Assembly: GCA_020853975.1 (NCBI GenBank) | Contig: JADYXW010000013.1 | Location: forward strand, 1 to 39,660 | Length of the DNA: 39,660 bases | Direction of reading: 5' to 3' | Origin: Phycisphaerales bacterium | GTDB taxonomy: Bacteria; Planctomycetota; Phycisphaerae; Phycisphaerales; UBA1924 | In this document: positions 15,440 to 24,266 of the stretch, piece after piece | Layout of the letters: each line of letters opens with the position of its first letter | Numbering within the stretch: position 1 is the stretch's first letter | Position numbers and translations under genes: made by a program | Notes under the pieces: model-generated | The model's database searches: none | What the model saw: the letters and a program-made list of their open reading frames with translations, nothing else | What the model was told of the DNA's origin: nothing

Positions 15440-15649
15440 ATGGATATCAGCGCGGCGTCACTCTCGGCTCTCTCCCATGGCCGCATCGCGGGCGAGGTAT
15501 CGGTTCGCGTGGCGCGGGCGGCGCTGGACGCGCAGGAATCTCAGGGTGAGCAGATGGTGAGCCTGCTGCGCGGGGCGGCGGAGTTCGCGGCTCGCGAGGG
15601 CGAGCGTGCGAGGACCGGGCTGGGCGACACGCTGGACGTCGAGGCCTAG
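15440..15649 (+). CDS. YjfB-like putative motility peptide
   Basis: This 69-residue protein opens MDISAASLSALSHGRIAGEV and continues VRVARAALDAQESQGEQMVSLL, matching the pattern of the small YjfB putative-motility family (MDI...L...QVS.AVLK.A.D...EQGQQLL). It is mostly helical, with no signal peptide. The family is found next to flagellar or motility genes in other bacteria, but its biochemical role is not known. It lies between the PilZ gene and a class II amidotransferase gene, with gaps of 18 and 2 nt, so the three are probably one transcript. It may be an output or regulatory piece of the c-di-GMP block. Confidence 0.72.
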   Translation: MDISAASLSALSHGRIAGEVSVRVARAALDAQESQGEQMVSLLRGAAEFAAREGERARTGLGDTLDVEA

Positions 15650-15651
15650 CC

Positions 15652-16545
15652 GTGTGCCGCTTCGTGCTGTACCAGGGGCCGGCGATCACGCTCTCCTCGC
15701 TGGTGACGGAGCCCTCGCACTCGATCGTCAACCAGAGCGTGCACGCGGACGAGACCGAGGAGCCTCTGAACGGCGACGGCTTCGGGCTGGCGTGGTACGT
15801 GCCGGAACTCTCGGCGAACCCGGCGCTCTTTCGGAGCGTGACACCCGCGTGGAGCAACCAGAACCTGCTGGAGTTGGCGCGCGTCACCCGCAGCGGGTGC
15901 GTGATGGCCCACGTGCGGGCGGCGACGCGGGGGCTGCCTGTCGCGGAGATCAACTGCCACCCGTTCACGAGCGGTCGGTACGCCTTCATGCACAACGGGG
16001 ACGTCGCACGCTTCGGCCAGATCCGCAGGCAGTTGCTCGCGGACCTGTCGGACCCGGCGTTCGGCGCGATCCGGGGCTCGACGGACTCGGAGCACCTGTT
16101 CGGCGTGTTTCTTGATGAGGCGCTCAGCCGGGAGCCTCAGGAGCACGCGGACCGTGCGGCGGCGCTGGGGGGCTGCCTGGAAGCGGCCCTGCGGCGCGTG
16201 CTGGGGCTGGTGAACCGCGCGAAGGCGGTGCTGCCCGCACCCGCCGGCACCGATGATGATGATTCGTGGATCAACGCGGCGGTGAGCGACGGGACGTGCT
16301 CGGCGGCGGTGCGCTTCACAAGCGCGGAGGACGAGCCCTCGTCGCTCTACGTGCACTCGGGCAGGCGGTACGTGTGCGACGGGGGCGTGTGCCGGCTGGT
16401 GGAGCCGGGGCGGGGCGAGGTTTCGGCGATCATCGCCAGCGAGAAGCTGAGCGCGGACCCGGGCTGGGAGAAGGTGCCCAGGAATCACCTGGTGCTCGTG
16501 CGTGCCGACGGCACGGTGGTCACGCGGCCTCTCGAGCTCGAGTGA
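15652..16545 (+). CDS. class II glutamine amidotransferase (YafJ/EgtC-like)
   Basis: This 297-residue N-terminal-nucleophile glutaminase has Cys2 exposed after removal of the initiator residue and acting as the catalytic nucleophile (MCRFVLYQGP). Typical elements are NGDGFGLAWY near 42-51, AHVRAATRG near 86-94, the NCHPF loop and FMHNGDV. No synthetase or acceptor domain follows, so the ammonia acceptor must be another protein or the enzyme acts as a glutamine hydrolase. It is longer than minimal YafJ, and the last 100 residues form a second lobe. It starts with GTG 2 nt after the YjfB-like gene. The substrate cannot be assigned. Confidence 0.88.
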   Translation: MCRFVLYQGPAITLSSLVTEPSHSIVNQSVHADETEEPLNGDGFGLAWYVPELSANPALFRSVTPAWSNQNLLELARVTRSGCVMAHVRAATRGLPVAEINCHPFTSGRYAFMHNGDVARFGQIRRQLLADLSDPAFGAIRGSTDSEHLFGVFLDEALSREPQEHADRAAALGGCLEAALRRVLGLVNRAKAVLPAPAGTDDDDSWINAAVSDGTCSAAVRFTSAEDEPSSLYVHSGRRYVCDGGVCRLVEPGRGEVSAIIASEKLSADPGWEKVPRNHLVLVRADGTVVTRPLELE

Positions 16546-16653
16546 CCCTCGGGCACCGCGCGGAATCGCGACGGGCCGGCGGACGCGGCGCATCTGCGTG
16601 TGCGACGCGCTCGGGCGGGGGACTTCGGCGCCGCGACGCACAAGGAGATTCCG

Positions 16654-16767
16654 ATGAAGCGCGCGATGCTCAAGTCCGCGGCGGTGGCGGCCGGTGTGAT
16701 CATGCTCGTTGAGATCGCGGTGCTGCTCACGCCCCAGATGGTGCTGATCGGCGCGTTCTCGCGCTGA
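16654..16767 (+). CDS. small single-span membrane peptide (37 aa)
   Basis: This short gene encodes a Lys/Arg-containing N-terminus (MKRAMLKSAA) followed by one hydrophobic stretch of about 25 residues with a central Glu (VIMLVEIAVLL) and a short tail. An AAGGAG ribosome site sits 7 nt before the ATG, which is the main reason for calling it. It is predicted to be one membrane span with the N-terminus in the cytoplasm. There is no family match I can name. It follows the amidotransferase gene by 108 nt. The central charged residue suggests it partners another membrane protein. Confidence 0.55.
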   Translation: MKRAMLKSAAVAAGVIMLVEIAVLLTPQMVLIGAFSR

Positions 16768-17010
16768 GGGCTCAAGCGCAGGGTGTCGGGGTCGTAGGCG
16801 AAGAGCCACAGCCGCGTGGGCTCACCCCGGGCGGAGGTGGTTGTCCGTGGTGACCACGAGCGTGGGCGTGCGGCGATGACGCCCGCGGGAAGGCCCGTGG
16901 CGGGGGGGCTCGCAACGTCTGAGGCGTCGCGCGCGTCCGGGGTGATGTCTGCCGCTGCGACGAGTCGGGGGGGCTGCGCGAGAGGGGCCAGCGGAGTATG
17001 GAGAGGGTAG
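16768..17010. other. non-coding stretch, possibly holding a decayed reverse gene fragment
   Basis: No convincing gene lies between the 37-residue peptide and the terminator at 17011. On the reverse strand there are protein-like snippets in two frames: a GEPTRLWLFAYDPDTLRL stretch near 16770-16830 and TLVVTTDNHLRPG near 16823-16865, the second ending at a stop. They could be pieces of one gene broken by frameshifts, or chance in GC-rich DNA. Confidence 0.25.
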
Positions 17011-17042
17011 AAAAAAACCGCGGAGCCCAGAGGGCCCCGCGG
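17011..17042 (-). terminator. intrinsic terminator of the PEP-CTERM gene at 17084
   Basis: Read on the minus strand, an 11-bp GC-rich stem (CCGCGGGGCCC with GGGCTCCGCGG, one G-U pair), a 3-nt loop and seven T residues follow the stop codon by about 40 nt. It is a very strong rho-independent terminator. Confidence 0.92.
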
Positions 17043-17083
17043 CGGAGTTCACAGAGCTTTGACGGCCGTTTGGCCGCGTGTGA

Positions 17084-17911
17084 TCAGCGGCGGCGGCGAG
17101 CCATCGCGAGGCCACCGAGGCCGAGGAGGGCGAGTGCGCCCGGGGCCGGGGTGACGCTCTTGTCCTTGCTGATGATGAAGGTGCGGTTGGCGGGGATCGT
17201 GATGTTCCACTGGTAGGCCCAGGTGAAGTCGGCGGGGCCGATGAGAGGGCCGCCGTTGCCGTTGAGGTTGTCGGTGTTGGCGTCGTCGAGCTTGCCGATG
17301 GTGACGGGGAAGGTGTTGACCTCCCAGTTGTTGGCGGGCGGGGTGACGACGGTCTCGTTGATGCCGATACCGGAGGCGACGTCCTCCTGGCGGACGACGT
17401 TGGGGCTCAGGATGCCGACGAAGTCATCGAGGGTGGTGCCACCCAGGTCGAAATCGCTGTACTGGAAGAAGCTCATGGTGAGCGGAGCGCCGGTGGTGTT
17501 GGAGATGCGAATCTGCTCGGCGATATCGGAGCGGTTGGAACCGGCCGAACCGCCACGGAGCGTGAATCGGATCTCGATGGAGAGCCCGGTGCCGCCGTTG
17601 TACAGCACGGACATGGTGTCGTGGCGCGAGTCGAAGTTGGTGTTGCTGGAGAACTCGCCGACGATGGGGAGCGAGTTGATGCGCTGCTCGGGCCCCGTGG
17701 ACCCGACGCGGTACCAGAACCACTGGCTGAACAGCTGGTTGGTGCCATCGACCACCCAGGAGTTCATACCGGGGCGAGTGCCGCCGACGGCGTTGGTGTC
17801 AACGGTCGCCGTGGAGTTCCCATCGGCGAGCGTGAAGATCGCGGCATTGGCAGTGCCCGCAGCAGCGAGCAGGGCCATAGACACGATACCGAGCTTCGTA
17901 ACCTTGGTCAT
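17084..17911 (-). CDS. PEP-CTERM-like secreted protein, tandem paralogue 1
   Basis: This 275-residue exported protein has a signal peptide ending near ANAA (residue 24), a beta-rich body and the C-terminal sorting tail TPAPGALALLGLGGLAMARRRR. That tail is a motif, hydrophobic span and basic end, recognised by an exosortase-type system in this group. It is a clear paralogue of the neighbour at 18192. Shared blocks include QWFWYRxG, SNTNFDxRxDT, FFQYSDFDxGG, the TVVTPxA segment, TWAYQW and SKDKSxTPAPGA. It is probably a cell-surface or extracellular matrix protein; no enzymatic motif is seen. AGAGGAGAG lies 4 nt before the ATG. It has its own TTGACA promoter and terminator, so it is monocistronic. 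Confidence 0.88.
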   Translation of the reverse strand: MTKVTKLGIVSMALLAAAGTANAAIFTLADGNSTATVDTNAVGGTRPGMNSWVVDGTNQLFSQWFWYRVGSTGPEQRINSLPIVGEFSSNTNFDSRHDTMSVLYNGGTGLSIEIRFTLRGGSAGSNRSDIAEQIRISNTTGAPLTMSFFQYSDFDLGGTTLDDFVGILSPNVVRQEDVASGIGINETVVTPPANNWEVNTFPVTIGKLDDANTDNLNGNGGPLIGPADFTWAYQWNITIPANRTFIISKDKSVTPAPGALALLGLGGLAMARRRR

Positions 17912-17984
17912 CTCTCTCTCCTCTAACCAGCGATACGTCTCCCCCCTCTAGGGATTCGCGCACTGGGTCTTGCTCTCGTGGAAC

Positions 17985-18012
17985 ATCGTACTTTCGGACC
18001 TCAGGTTGTCAA
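17985..18012 (-). promoter_or_regulatory. promoter of the PEP-CTERM gene at 17084 (TTGACA-16 nt-TACGAT)
   Basis: On the minus strand a perfect -35 TTGACA (18007-18012), a 16-nt spacer and TACGAT (17985-17990) lie about 75 nt before the ATG, leaving a 5' leader of roughly 67 nt. Confidence 0.65.
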
Positions 18013-18132
18013 CGTCAAATGCGTCGAAATTGCCCAGGGAGGCGAGATTCCACCGGGAACCGGTTTCCGGCGCAAGTCCAATAATCATCGCTGCTTGCGT
18101 CTGGACATGGCGGCTTTGATCAAAGGAGGGCG

Positions 18133-18165
18133 AAAAAAAAGCCGCGAACCTGAGTTCGCGGCTTT
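18133..18165 (-). terminator. intrinsic terminator of the PEP-CTERM gene at 18192
   Basis: On the minus strand there is a stem AAGCCGCGAA / TTCGCGGCTT with a 6-nt loop, followed by a run of eight T residues, about 27 nt after the stop codon. Confidence 0.92.
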
Positions 18166-18191
18166 CGAGGACTTGAAATTCCGGGGTGGAA

Positions 18192-18983
18192 TCAGCGGCG
18201 GCGGCGAGCCATCGCGAGGCCACCAAGGCCCAGGAGCGCCATGGCGCCGGGGGCGGGGGTGATGCTCTTGTCCTTGGAGATCAGGAAGCTGTCGCCGGGG
18301 GCGAGGGTGATGGTCCACTGGTAGGCCCAGGTCATATCGCCGCTGTAGGGGCCGCCGTCCATGTTGAGGTCGGTGGCAACGCCATCGTTGAGGAGGTTGA
18401 TGATGGAGGCCCAGGGACCGGCCTGCCAGCGGGTGGCGGCGGGGGTCACAACGGTCTCCTGGAAGGCCACGCCGCCATCGAACTGCTGGGCGACGTTGCC
18501 GCTGGGGATGAACACGGTGTCGCCACTGGGGCTGCCGCCCATGTCGAAATCGCTGTACTGGAAGAAGTTGATCTCCAGCACAGAGGTGCCGACGTTGACG
18601 AGGCGGATCTGCTCGAGGATGTCCGAGTTGCCGTCGCCGGCGAGGCCGCCCTGCAGACCGAAGGTGACTTCGGCGGAGAGCTGCCCGTTGGAGTACGACG
18701 CGACTACGGTGTCATCGCGGGGATCGAAGTTGGTGTTGCTGACGATATGGCCCTGATATCCCAGCGTGTCGAGGGACTGCTCGGCGCCCTGGCCGATGCG
18801 GTACCAAAACCACTGCTGGAACAGGTGACCGACGCCGTCAACCTGCCAGTTGTCCATGCCGGACGAGCTGTTGAGGTTAACGTGGACGAGGCTGTTGCCA
18901 TCCTCGAGCGTCACCGACTGGGCTTGGGCAGCGCCGGCCAACAGCGCGAGCGCGCCAATCCCTGCGAAAACTCCGATCTTCAT
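18192..18983 (-). CDS. PEP-CTERM-like secreted protein, tandem paralogue 2
   Basis: This 263-residue exported protein has a signal peptide MKIGVFAGIGALALLAGAAQAQ, a beta-rich body and the tail TPAPGAMALLGLGGLAMARRRR. It is about the same length as its downstream paralogue and colinear with it, with the same QWFWYRIG, NTNFDPRDDT, FFQYSDFDMGG and TWAYQW blocks. So the pair arose by tandem duplication, though the bodies have diverged. GGAGGAA lies 6 nt before the ATG. It has a TTGACA -35 upstream and its own terminator. It is likely a surface-anchored or sorted structural protein; no catalytic residues are recognisable. Confidence 0.88.
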   Translation of the reverse strand: MKIGVFAGIGALALLAGAAQAQSVTLEDGNSLVHVNLNSSSGMDNWQVDGVGHLFQQWFWYRIGQGAEQSLDTLGYQGHIVSNTNFDPRDDTVVASYSNGQLSAEVTFGLQGGLAGDGNSDILEQIRLVNVGTSVLEINFFQYSDFDMGGSPSGDTVFIPSGNVAQQFDGGVAFQETVVTPAATRWQAGPWASIINLLNDGVATDLNMDGGPYSGDMTWAYQWTITLAPGDSFLISKDKSITPAPGAMALLGLGGLAMARRRR

Positions 18984-19044
18984 AACGTTCCTCCAGTCTC
19001 TCCTCGCCGTAGGCCGCGCACTGCGACCGCAAACTGCGATGGTC

Positions 19045-19073
19045 TAGCATCGCACATCCCGCGAGTTTGTCAA
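19045..19073 (-). promoter_or_regulatory. candidate promoter of the PEP-CTERM gene at 18192 (perfect -35, weak -10)
   Basis: A TTGACA on the minus strand (19068-19073) lies 85-90 nt before the ATG. At 17 nt spacing the -10 region reads ATGCTA, a poor match, so only the -35 is convincing. Confidence 0.4.
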
Positions 19074-19148
19074 GGATTTTCGCCTGATTGAGGGGCCGTT
19101 TTGTGCCGCGACTGCGGCCCGAGCCCGGTCCGATAACGAACAGACACC

Positions 19149-20492
<1,344 letters not shown>

Positions 20493-20588
20493 TCGATCTC
20501 CGGTTGCGTGGCCTCTGGATGGAGGCGCCGCCTGGCTGCGGGGGGGGTGACGCCGGGACGGGATGCGGCGTCGGCAGCCGTGCGAAGG

Positions 20589-21086
20589 TCAGGGGCGGAT
20601 GGCGAAGAGCTTCTGGCCGAACTCGATGGCGGCTGAGTTGGAAACGAGGATCTGCTCGACGACGCCGTCTTTCTCGGCCTTGATCTCGTTGAAGACCTTC
20701 ATGGCCTCGATGAGGCAGACGACGGTGTCCTTGGAGACGCGCTGGCCGATCTTGACAAAGGGCGCCGCGTCGGGGTTTGGCGCGAGGTAGACGGTGCCGA
20801 CCATGGGAGAGTCGATGGTGATCTGTCCCGAGGCGGCGGCTGCCGCAAGGGCCTGGGCCGCGGGGGCCGTGGCGGGCTGCGGGGCGGCGGGCGCGTGGAC
20901 CTGCACCGGAGCGGCCTGGACGGTGACGGCACCGCCTCGGCGGATGCAGATGCCCTGTTCGCCATCCTTGATGTCGACCTCGGTGAGGTCGTTGTCCTTC
21001 ATGAGGTTCACGAGGTCCTTGATGTGCTTGATGTCGATCATGCGGTCTGGTCCCGGGATTGACGGGGTCGGTCGCTGCGTCGCCAT
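20589..21086 (-). CDS. accB: acetyl-CoA carboxylase biotin carboxyl carrier protein
   Basis: This 165-residue BCCP has a C-terminal biotinyl domain with the modified lysine in EAMKVFNEIKAE (Val replaces the common second Met). It also has an Ala/Pro-rich flexible linker (about 55-95) and an N-terminal domain beginning IDIKHIKDLVNLMKDN. The start at 21086 is preferred over the internal ATG at 21041 because TAGGAG lies 6-7 nt upstream of it, while the internal ATG has no ribosome site. The cost is a 15-residue N-terminal extension (MATQRPTPSIPGPDR) not usual in the family. It starts 9 nt after the pepQ stop, so translation may be coupled. Confidence 0.95.
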   Translation of the reverse strand: MATQRPTPSIPGPDRMIDIKHIKDLVNLMKDNDLTEVDIKDGEQGICIRRGGAVTVQAAPVQVHAPAAPQPATAPAAQALAAAAASGQITIDSPMVGTVYLAPNPDAAPFVKIGQRVSKDTVVCLIEAMKVFNEIKAEKDGVVEQILVSNSAAIEFGQKLFAIRP

Positions 21087-21095
21087 GGGTGGCTC

Positions 21096-22223
21096 CTACA
21101 GGGTCGCCCAGTCCAAGTCTAACGGCAAGGAGCAGAGGCACTGGGCCCCACGTTGGGTAACAAGATAGTCGTTCTCCAGGCGCACGCCTCCCACGCCGGG
21201 AAGATAAATGCCCGGTTCGATGGTGACGACCATGCCGGGGCGGAGCTCGGTGCCGGGGGGCTGGTGCGCGAGGCGGGGGCCCTCGTGGATGTTGAGGCCG
21301 ATGCCGTGGCCCAGACCATGGCCGAAGTGCTTGCCGTAACCGGCTTTAGAAATGAGTCCACGGGCGGCGGCGTCGACATCGGTGGTGCGGGCACCCGCCT
21401 TGAGGCGCGCGGCGGCGGCGAGGTGGGCGTCAAGGACGATGGTGTAGATCTCCCGCAGCTTGGCCGGCCATTTTCCGATCGCGAAGGTGCGGGTCATGTC
21501 GCTGCGATAGCCCCCGACGGTCGCGCCCCAGTCGATGAGCAGGCCCTGACCACTGGCGAGCGTCGTGCGCTGCGGGCGGTAGTGAGGGAGCGAGCCGTTG
21601 GCGCGGGCCGCCACGATGGTCTCGAAGGCGGGCACCGAGGAGCCCCGCGATTTCATCTCGAACTCAAGCCTTGCGGCGACCTCGAGCTCGCTCTGCCCCG
21701 CCCGGATAGTCCTGAGGGTCGCGAGCAGCGCGGCCTCCTGGATCTTGGCGGCGGCGCGGATGTTCGCGACCTCGCTCGCGTCCTTGACCTCCCGGAGGGG
21801 CTGAATCAGGCCGGCGAGCGGCGAGAATGTGACGCCGGGTGCGGCCTTTTCGAGCGCGGCACGCTCCGCCAGCGTGACGGATTCGGCCTGGATGGCGACC
21901 CGGCGGAGACGCCGCGCGCTGAGCTCCGACCCTACGGCGGCGGCGATCGACCCGGACCGCATCACAACGCGGGCCCGGACCGCGAGGTGGGCGAGCTCCT
22001 CTTCGTAGCGGAAGTCAGAGATGATCGTGAGCCCGCTTGGGCCCAGCAGGAGGTAGGAATCGCCACCCATGAAGCCGGTCAGGTACCCGACGTCGAGGGG
22101 GTTGGTCACGAGGAGCCACTGGACCCTGCCGGCCTTGAGCCCCTTGCGAAGCCTGGAGAGGCGGCCCGGAAGATCGGGTTGTGTTTGGCGTGAGGGGGAT
22201 GGCCGTCGCGTGGATGTTGGCAT
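21096..22223 (-). CDS. pepQ: M24-family Xaa-Pro aminopeptidase/dipeptidase
   Basis: This 375-residue cytoplasmic metallopeptidase of the pita-bread fold cleaves peptides at proline. The five metal ligands are all present: D231 and D242 (DWGATVGGYRSD), H306 (GHGLGHGIG), E336 (TIEPGIYLP) and E350 (VRLENDYLV). The N-terminal creatinase-like domain covers about 20-150. It is first in the operon with accB and accC, an arrangement common in bacteria, where efp often sits between; efp is absent here. The start at 22223 is chosen because a TATCAT -10 lies 9 nt before it and no ribosome site is present. Whether it is an aminopeptidase P or a prolidase cannot be settled. Confidence 0.92.
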   Translation of the reverse strand: MPTSTRRPSPSRQTQPDLPGRLSRLRKGLKAGRVQWLLVTNPLDVGYLTGFMGGDSYLLLGPSGLTIISDFRYEEELAHLAVRARVVMRSGSIAAAVGSELSARRLRRVAIQAESVTLAERAALEKAAPGVTFSPLAGLIQPLREVKDASEVANIRAAAKIQEAALLATLRTIRAGQSELEVAARLEFEMKSRGSSVPAFETIVAARANGSLPHYRPQRTTLASGQGLLIDWGATVGGYRSDMTRTFAIGKWPAKLREIYTIVLDAHLAAAARLKAGARTTDVDAAARGLISKAGYGKHFGHGLGHGIGLNIHEGPRLAHQPPGTELRPGMVVTIEPGIYLPGVGGVRLENDYLVTQRGAQCLCSLPLDLDWATL

Positions 22224-22232
22224 GTGGCGGCG

Positions 22233-22238
22233 ATGATA
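22233..22238 (-). promoter_or_regulatory. -10 hexamer TATCAT for the pepQ-accB-accC operon
   Basis: TATCAT (5 of 6 consensus) on the minus strand is 9 nt before the pepQ ATG, predicting a leader of 0-3 nt. There is no Shine-Dalgarno sequence and no recognisable -35 in the G-rich upstream tract. Confidence 0.45.
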
Positions 22239-22291
22239 CCGGGCGTGGCGGGGGCGGGGGCAGGCGGCGGGAAGCCCGGACCACAAACAAT

Positions 22292-22314
22292 AGTGGTGAC
22301 TGAGGTTGACCACT
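22292..22314. promoter_or_regulatory. inverted repeat overlapping the -35 of the peroxidase promoter
   Basis: AGTGGT (22292-22297) and ACCACT (22309-22314) form perfect 6-bp arms around an 11-nt centre that includes the TTGACC -35. The placement fits a repressor operator, but no other copy was seen in the window. Confidence 0.35.
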
Positions 22315-22333
22315 CCCTGAGCGCGTGTACCTT
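22306..22333 (+). promoter_or_regulatory. promoter of the di-haem peroxidase gene (TTGACC-16 nt-TACCTT)
   Basis: A -35 TTGACC (22306-22311), a 16-nt spacer and TACCTT (22328-22333) precede the ATG by about 78 nt. It lies in the most AT-rich part of the divergent pepQ/peroxidase gap. Confidence 0.55.
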
Positions 22334-22411
22334 AGCAATTCCGGAAGATGGGATAAGTACATCCTATTTAGGCGGCGGTCGGTGCGCGGCTGAGGGGTTG
22401 GAGTGGAAGTC

Positions 22412-24259
22412 ATGAAGCTGATGGAGATGGTGTGTTTCGCGGGGCTGGCGCTTCCGGTCTCGGCGTTTGCGCAGGCTGAGGCGGTGAAGGCGCTGGGGAT
22501 GGCGGTGGCGCTGCCCCCGCCGCCGGAGCCGGCGGCGAACCCAACGACCGAGGCGAAGCGGGTGCTGGGGAAGATGCTGTTCTGGGATGAGATTCTCTCG
22601 AGCGACAACACCGTGGCGTGCGCGACATGCCACATGCCCGAGTCGGGCGGGGGCGACCCGCGGAAGTCCGGGCACTTCGGGCCCGACGGCGTTCCGGGGA
22701 ACGGCGATGACCGCCTCGGCTCGCCCGGGGTTCACCTATCGACCGCCGCGGGGGACTACACGCCGGACCCCATGTTCGGGTATGGCAAGCAGGTGACGGG
22801 GCGAGCGGCGCCGCCCGCGATCATGGCGGCGTACTTCCAGCAGCTCTTCTGGGACGGGCGCGCGAGCGAGGTGTTTCACGACCCGGTGAGCGGCGTGCTG
22901 CTGATCGATGACTTTGGCGCCCTTGAGAGCCAGTCCGTCGGCCCGCCCCTGAGTCTGGTGGAGATGGCACACACGGGGCGGAGCTTTACGGACGTGGTGC
23001 AGAGGCTCGACGGGGCCTATCCGCTGCAGTATGCGACGCAGATGACGCCCGACCTGGCGGCCGCGCTCGCGGGCGACCCGACGTACAACGAGCTGTTCGA
23101 AGCGGCGTTCGGGACCTCGACCATCAAGCCCGGGGACGTGGCGAAGGCGATCGCGGCGTACGAGCGGACGCTCGTGCCGGACCAGACCCCCTGGGACGCG
23201 TTCGACGCGGGCGACACGAACGCGCTGACGCCGGACGAAATCCGCGGGGCGAACGCGTTCGACGCGTCGGCGTGCATCTTCTGCCACACGCCCCCGACGT
23301 TTTCGGACGGGTTCTTCTCCAACATCGGCGTGAGGCCGGTGGCGGAGGACCCGGGGCGCTTTGCGGTGACGGGCAGCGTGTTCGACCGGGGCACGTTCAA
23401 GACTCCCAGCCTGCGGAACACGGAGCTGCGGTCCTCGTTCATGCACAACGGGCAGTTCGAGACGCTGCGGCAGGTCGTGGATTTCTATGCCCAGACGCCG
23501 GGGGCGCCCACGCGCTTCGACGACAACCTGCACCCGGTGATCCCGCTGATGAACATCGATCCAGCGGAGATCCCGTTCATCGTGCAGTTCATGGGAAGGC
23601 CCCTGACCGACCCGCGCGTGGCGGCGGCACAGTTCCCGTTTGATCACCCGACACTCTTCTCGCTCCGGGCAGGCTCGCACATTACGACGGTCACCGACTC
23701 GGGCGTGCCGGGCTCGGCGGGCTCCAAGCCCGGGATCATCGCGGACAGCCCGCCCATGATCGGCAACGCGGAGTACCGCGTGGGCGTGTACAACGCCCCC
23801 GGCGGGGCGTTGGCGAGACTGGCGTTCTCGTCCAACCCGCCCAGCGCCGGGAAGATCGCGCCCTCCGGCCACTTCGCGGAGGTCACGCTGCCGGGCAGCA
23901 CCAGCAGCGACGGGCACACCACGGTGCACATGCCCCTCCCCGAGGGCGTGTTCTACGACGGGCAGGTGCTGTACCTGCAGTGGCTGATCGCGGACGGCGG
24001 CGCCCCGGGCGGCGAGAGCGCGAGCGAGGCAGTGCGCTTGGTCTTCTTCTGTCCTCGCACGGGCTGCACGCCGGCGTGCGACCCGGACGTGAACCAGGAC
24101 GGGAACGTTGACCAGGACGACGTGACCTACCTCATCAACGTGGTCGCGGGGGGCGACAACCCCTCCGGGATCGACCCGGACTTCAACAGGGATGGCAACG
24201 CCGATCAGGACGACGTGGCCGCGCTCGTCAACGTGGTCGCGGGGGGCGACTGCCCCTGA
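22412..24259 (+). CDS. secreted di-haem cytochrome c peroxidase (MauG/CcpA-like) with C-terminal dockerin-like repeats
   Basis: This 615-residue exported protein has a signal peptide ending near AFAQ (residue 21) and two c-type haem sites: CATCH at 70-74 and CIFCH near 288-292. It also has the family blocks LGKMLFWDE, FDRGTFKTPSLRNTELRSS and FMHNGQFETLRQVVDFYA. The class reduces H2O2 in the periplasm or oxidises protein side chains. An added beta-sandwich-like region (about 410-545) is followed by two Ca2+-binding-type repeats (DVNQDGNVDQDDV and DFNRDGNADQDDV, about 555-614) resembling a type I dockerin. That tail recurs on the protein at the right edge of the window. The ATG at 22412 is used, with GGAG 8 nt upstream; a GTG three codons earlier is possible. 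Confidence 0.9.
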   Translation: MKLMEMVCFAGLALPVSAFAQAEAVKALGMAVALPPPPEPAANPTTEAKRVLGKMLFWDEILSSDNTVACATCHMPESGGGDPRKSGHFGPDGVPGNGDDRLGSPGVHLSTAAGDYTPDPMFGYGKQVTGRAAPPAIMAAYFQQLFWDGRASEVFHDPVSGVLLIDDFGALESQSVGPPLSLVEMAHTGRSFTDVVQRLDGAYPLQYATQMTPDLAAALAGDPTYNELFEAAFGTSTIKPGDVAKAIAAYERTLVPDQTPWDAFDAGDTNALTPDEIRGANAFDASACIFCHTPPTFSDGFFSNIGVRPVAEDPGRFAVTGSVFDRGTFKTPSLRNTELRSSFMHNGQFETLRQVVDFYAQTPGAPTRFDDNLHPVIPLMNIDPAEIPFIVQFMGRPLTDPRVAAAQFPFDHPTLFSLRAGSHITTVTDSGVPGSAGSKPGIIADSPPMIGNAEYRVGVYNAPGGALARLAFSSNPPSAGKIAPSGHFAEVTLPGSTSSDGHTTVHMPLPEGVFYDGQVLYLQWLIADGGAPGGESASEAVRLVFFCPRTGCTPACDPDVNQDGNVDQDDVTYLINVVAGGDNPSGIDPDFNRDGNADQDDVAALVNVVAGGDCP

Positions 24260-24266
24260 TCGGGCT

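Noticed and set aside
16654..16767. 37-residue membrane peptide as a type I toxin
   Set aside because: No antisense RNA promoter or typical toxin sequence is visible; called only as a small membrane peptide.
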